Shown: piece after piece, positions 4,191-5,058 of the stretch
How positions within the stretch are numbered: the first letter of the stretch is position 1
Layout of the letters: the number at the start of each line of letters is the position of its first letter
NCBI GenBank assembly: GCA_012797725.1
Contig: JAAZON010000428.1
Coordinates: 1-5,058, forward strand
Length of the DNA stretch: 5,058 nt
Origin: SAR324 cluster bacterium
GTDB lineage: Bacteria > Bdellovibrionota > UBA2361 > JAAZON01
Direction of reading: 5' to 3'
Notes under the pieces: model-generated
What the model was told of the DNA's origin: nothing
Databases searched by the model: none
The model's input: the letters and a program-made list of their open reading frames with translations, nothing else
Position numbers and translations under genes: made by a program

Positions 4191-5058
4191 AGTTTCGATC
4201 AAAAATAACAGTGGGAAGATATGAAATAAAGTCCGAGGCAACGATTGGCCCACCAGACCGTGCATGAGCACTATCTCCAGCTCTTGAATGCACATGAACT
4301 CCTAGAACAGCCGCATCAAAGGGATCCAGACCTTGTCCAATCAATGACGCTATAACACCGCTAAGAACATCACCGCTTCCAGCAGTTGCCATATAAGGAT
4401 TACCTGAAAGATTTACCAAACCACCCCTAACTCCATAGATGATGGTTGAAGCACCTTTTAACACTATTGCCGCAGCACCACTCATTTTATGAAGCTCCGA
4501 AGCTGCCCTATATCGATCCTCTTGTACTCTAGAAATTGGCCAATTCAAAAGTCTTGCGGCTTCTCCAGGATGAGGAGTTAAAACAGCCGAAGACAAGTCA
4601 AAACCCTCAATCAAGCCTCTAGTATCTGAAAGCAGGTTCAATGCATCCGCATCAAGGACAACAAACTTACCAAGCCCTGAAAGCACATCTACCGTTTCTC
4701 GCACAAAGGCGCGAGTGCTCTCCTGCCTTCCAAGCCCAGGCCCAAGCACGACACAAGCAGCCTTAATAATTTCTTCCTTGAAAGCGACCAGGTGAAATAA
4801 TTCAAGGTAGCCTGAGTCTCCCTCCAGTCTCTTCAATATGATTTCTGGCGCAATATAAGCTGCAGACGCCTTTTCAAGTTGAGTTACAGTGACAAGACCG
4901 CTCCCACACCTCAGTGCTGCATAGGCGCAAAGAAGAGGCGCCCCTGGCATGTCGGCTGAGCCTCCTATTACAAAGATTCTTCCCACTTGCCCCTTGTGAA
5001 CATCAGGGGCCCTATCTGGCATCAGAGGAAGGGTATCTTCACTAATTAGAACGAAGTC
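4168..5058 (-). CDS. nnrD: ADP-dependent NAD(P)H-hydrate dehydratase, 5' end outside the window (possibly fused Nnr)
   Basis: NnrD (YjeF C-terminal / CARKD family, ribokinase-like fold) uses ADP or ATP to dehydrate the damaged cofactors NADHX and NADPHX back to NAD(P)H. The window holds 296 residues plus the stop. Numbered from the ATG at 5022, landmarks are PDRAPDVHKGQVGRIFVIGG (2-21), GPGLGR (94-99), LDADALN (123-129), LTPHPGEAARLL (148-159), VLKGAST (187-193) and the C-terminal GNPYMATAGSGDVLSG (207-222), with the expected catalytic Asp in GSGD (D218). The frame is open through the 12 codons upstream (reading DFVLISEDTLPL) to the window edge, and no Shine-Dalgarno precedes 5022. The true start therefore probably lies outside, either a few residues away or, if the NAD(P)HX epimerase domain is fused as in many bacterial Nnr proteins, about 200 residues away. 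Its end overlaps tsaE. Confidence 0.93.
   Translation of the reverse strand, partial: DFVLISEDTLPLMPDRAPDVHKGQVGRIFVIGGSADMPGAPLLCAYAALRCGSGLVTVTQLEKASAAYIAPEIILKRLEGDSGYLELFHLVAFKEEIIKAACVVLGPGLGRQESTRAFVRETVDVLSGLGKFVVLDADALNLLSDTRGLIEGFDLSSAVLTPHPGEAARLLNWPISRVQEDRYRAASELHKMSGAAAIVLKGASTIIYGVRGGLVNLSGNPYMATAGSGDVLSGVIASLIGQGLDPFDAAVLGVHVHSRAGDSAHARSGGPIVASDFISYLPTVIFDRNCVEINFF

Overview
The window reads as a chromosomal housekeeping segment of a moderately AT-rich Gram-negative bacterium. Most of it is one long leftward (minus-strand) operon, read from the right edge: nnrD (repair of damaged NAD(P)H), tsaE (ATPase for the tRNA modification t6A), lysC (aspartate kinase), dapB (dihydrodipicolinate reductase), then a small exported cysteine-rich protein of unknown function. 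An Nnr - TsaE - LysC order is familiar to me from deltaproteobacterial-type genomes such as Geobacter. The signal peptides and the ComEA-like protein suit a diderm envelope. I cannot name a genus, and the lineage is an inference.

Layout. Positions 1-402 hold the N-terminal part of a minus-strand exported protein that runs off the left edge. Positions 403-773 are a divergent intergenic region with short repeats, a 12-bp palindrome, a possible hairpin and a strong Shine-Dalgarno-like GGAGGA that has no well-placed start codon. Positions 774-1136 (plus strand) encode a membrane-anchored or exported helix-hairpin-helix protein resembling ComEA. It meets the tail of the leftward operon head-on, and the two stop codons share one TTAA. 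Positions 1133-5058 are the operon. Its genes overlap or are separated by at most about 30 bases, and there is no room for an internal promoter region or riboswitch before lysC.

How the genes work together. LysC and DapB catalyse the first step of the aspartate pathway and the reductase step toward diaminopimelate and lysine, so they supply protein synthesis and peptidoglycan. TsaE supports t6A37 formation on ANN-decoding tRNAs. NnrD recovers hydrated NAD(P)H, the cofactor type DapB uses. The strongest sub-gene signal is a perfect AAGGAGG placed 8 bases before an in-frame ATG at codon 253 of lysC. This predicts a separately translated regulatory (beta) subunit, as known for the aspartokinases of Bacillus subtilis and Corynebacterium glutamicum. 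I see no mobile element, CRISPR array, tRNA or rRNA, and no clearly new multi-gene system. The less ordinary parts are the two unknown exported proteins, the HhH protein with altered hairpins, and the intergenic region.
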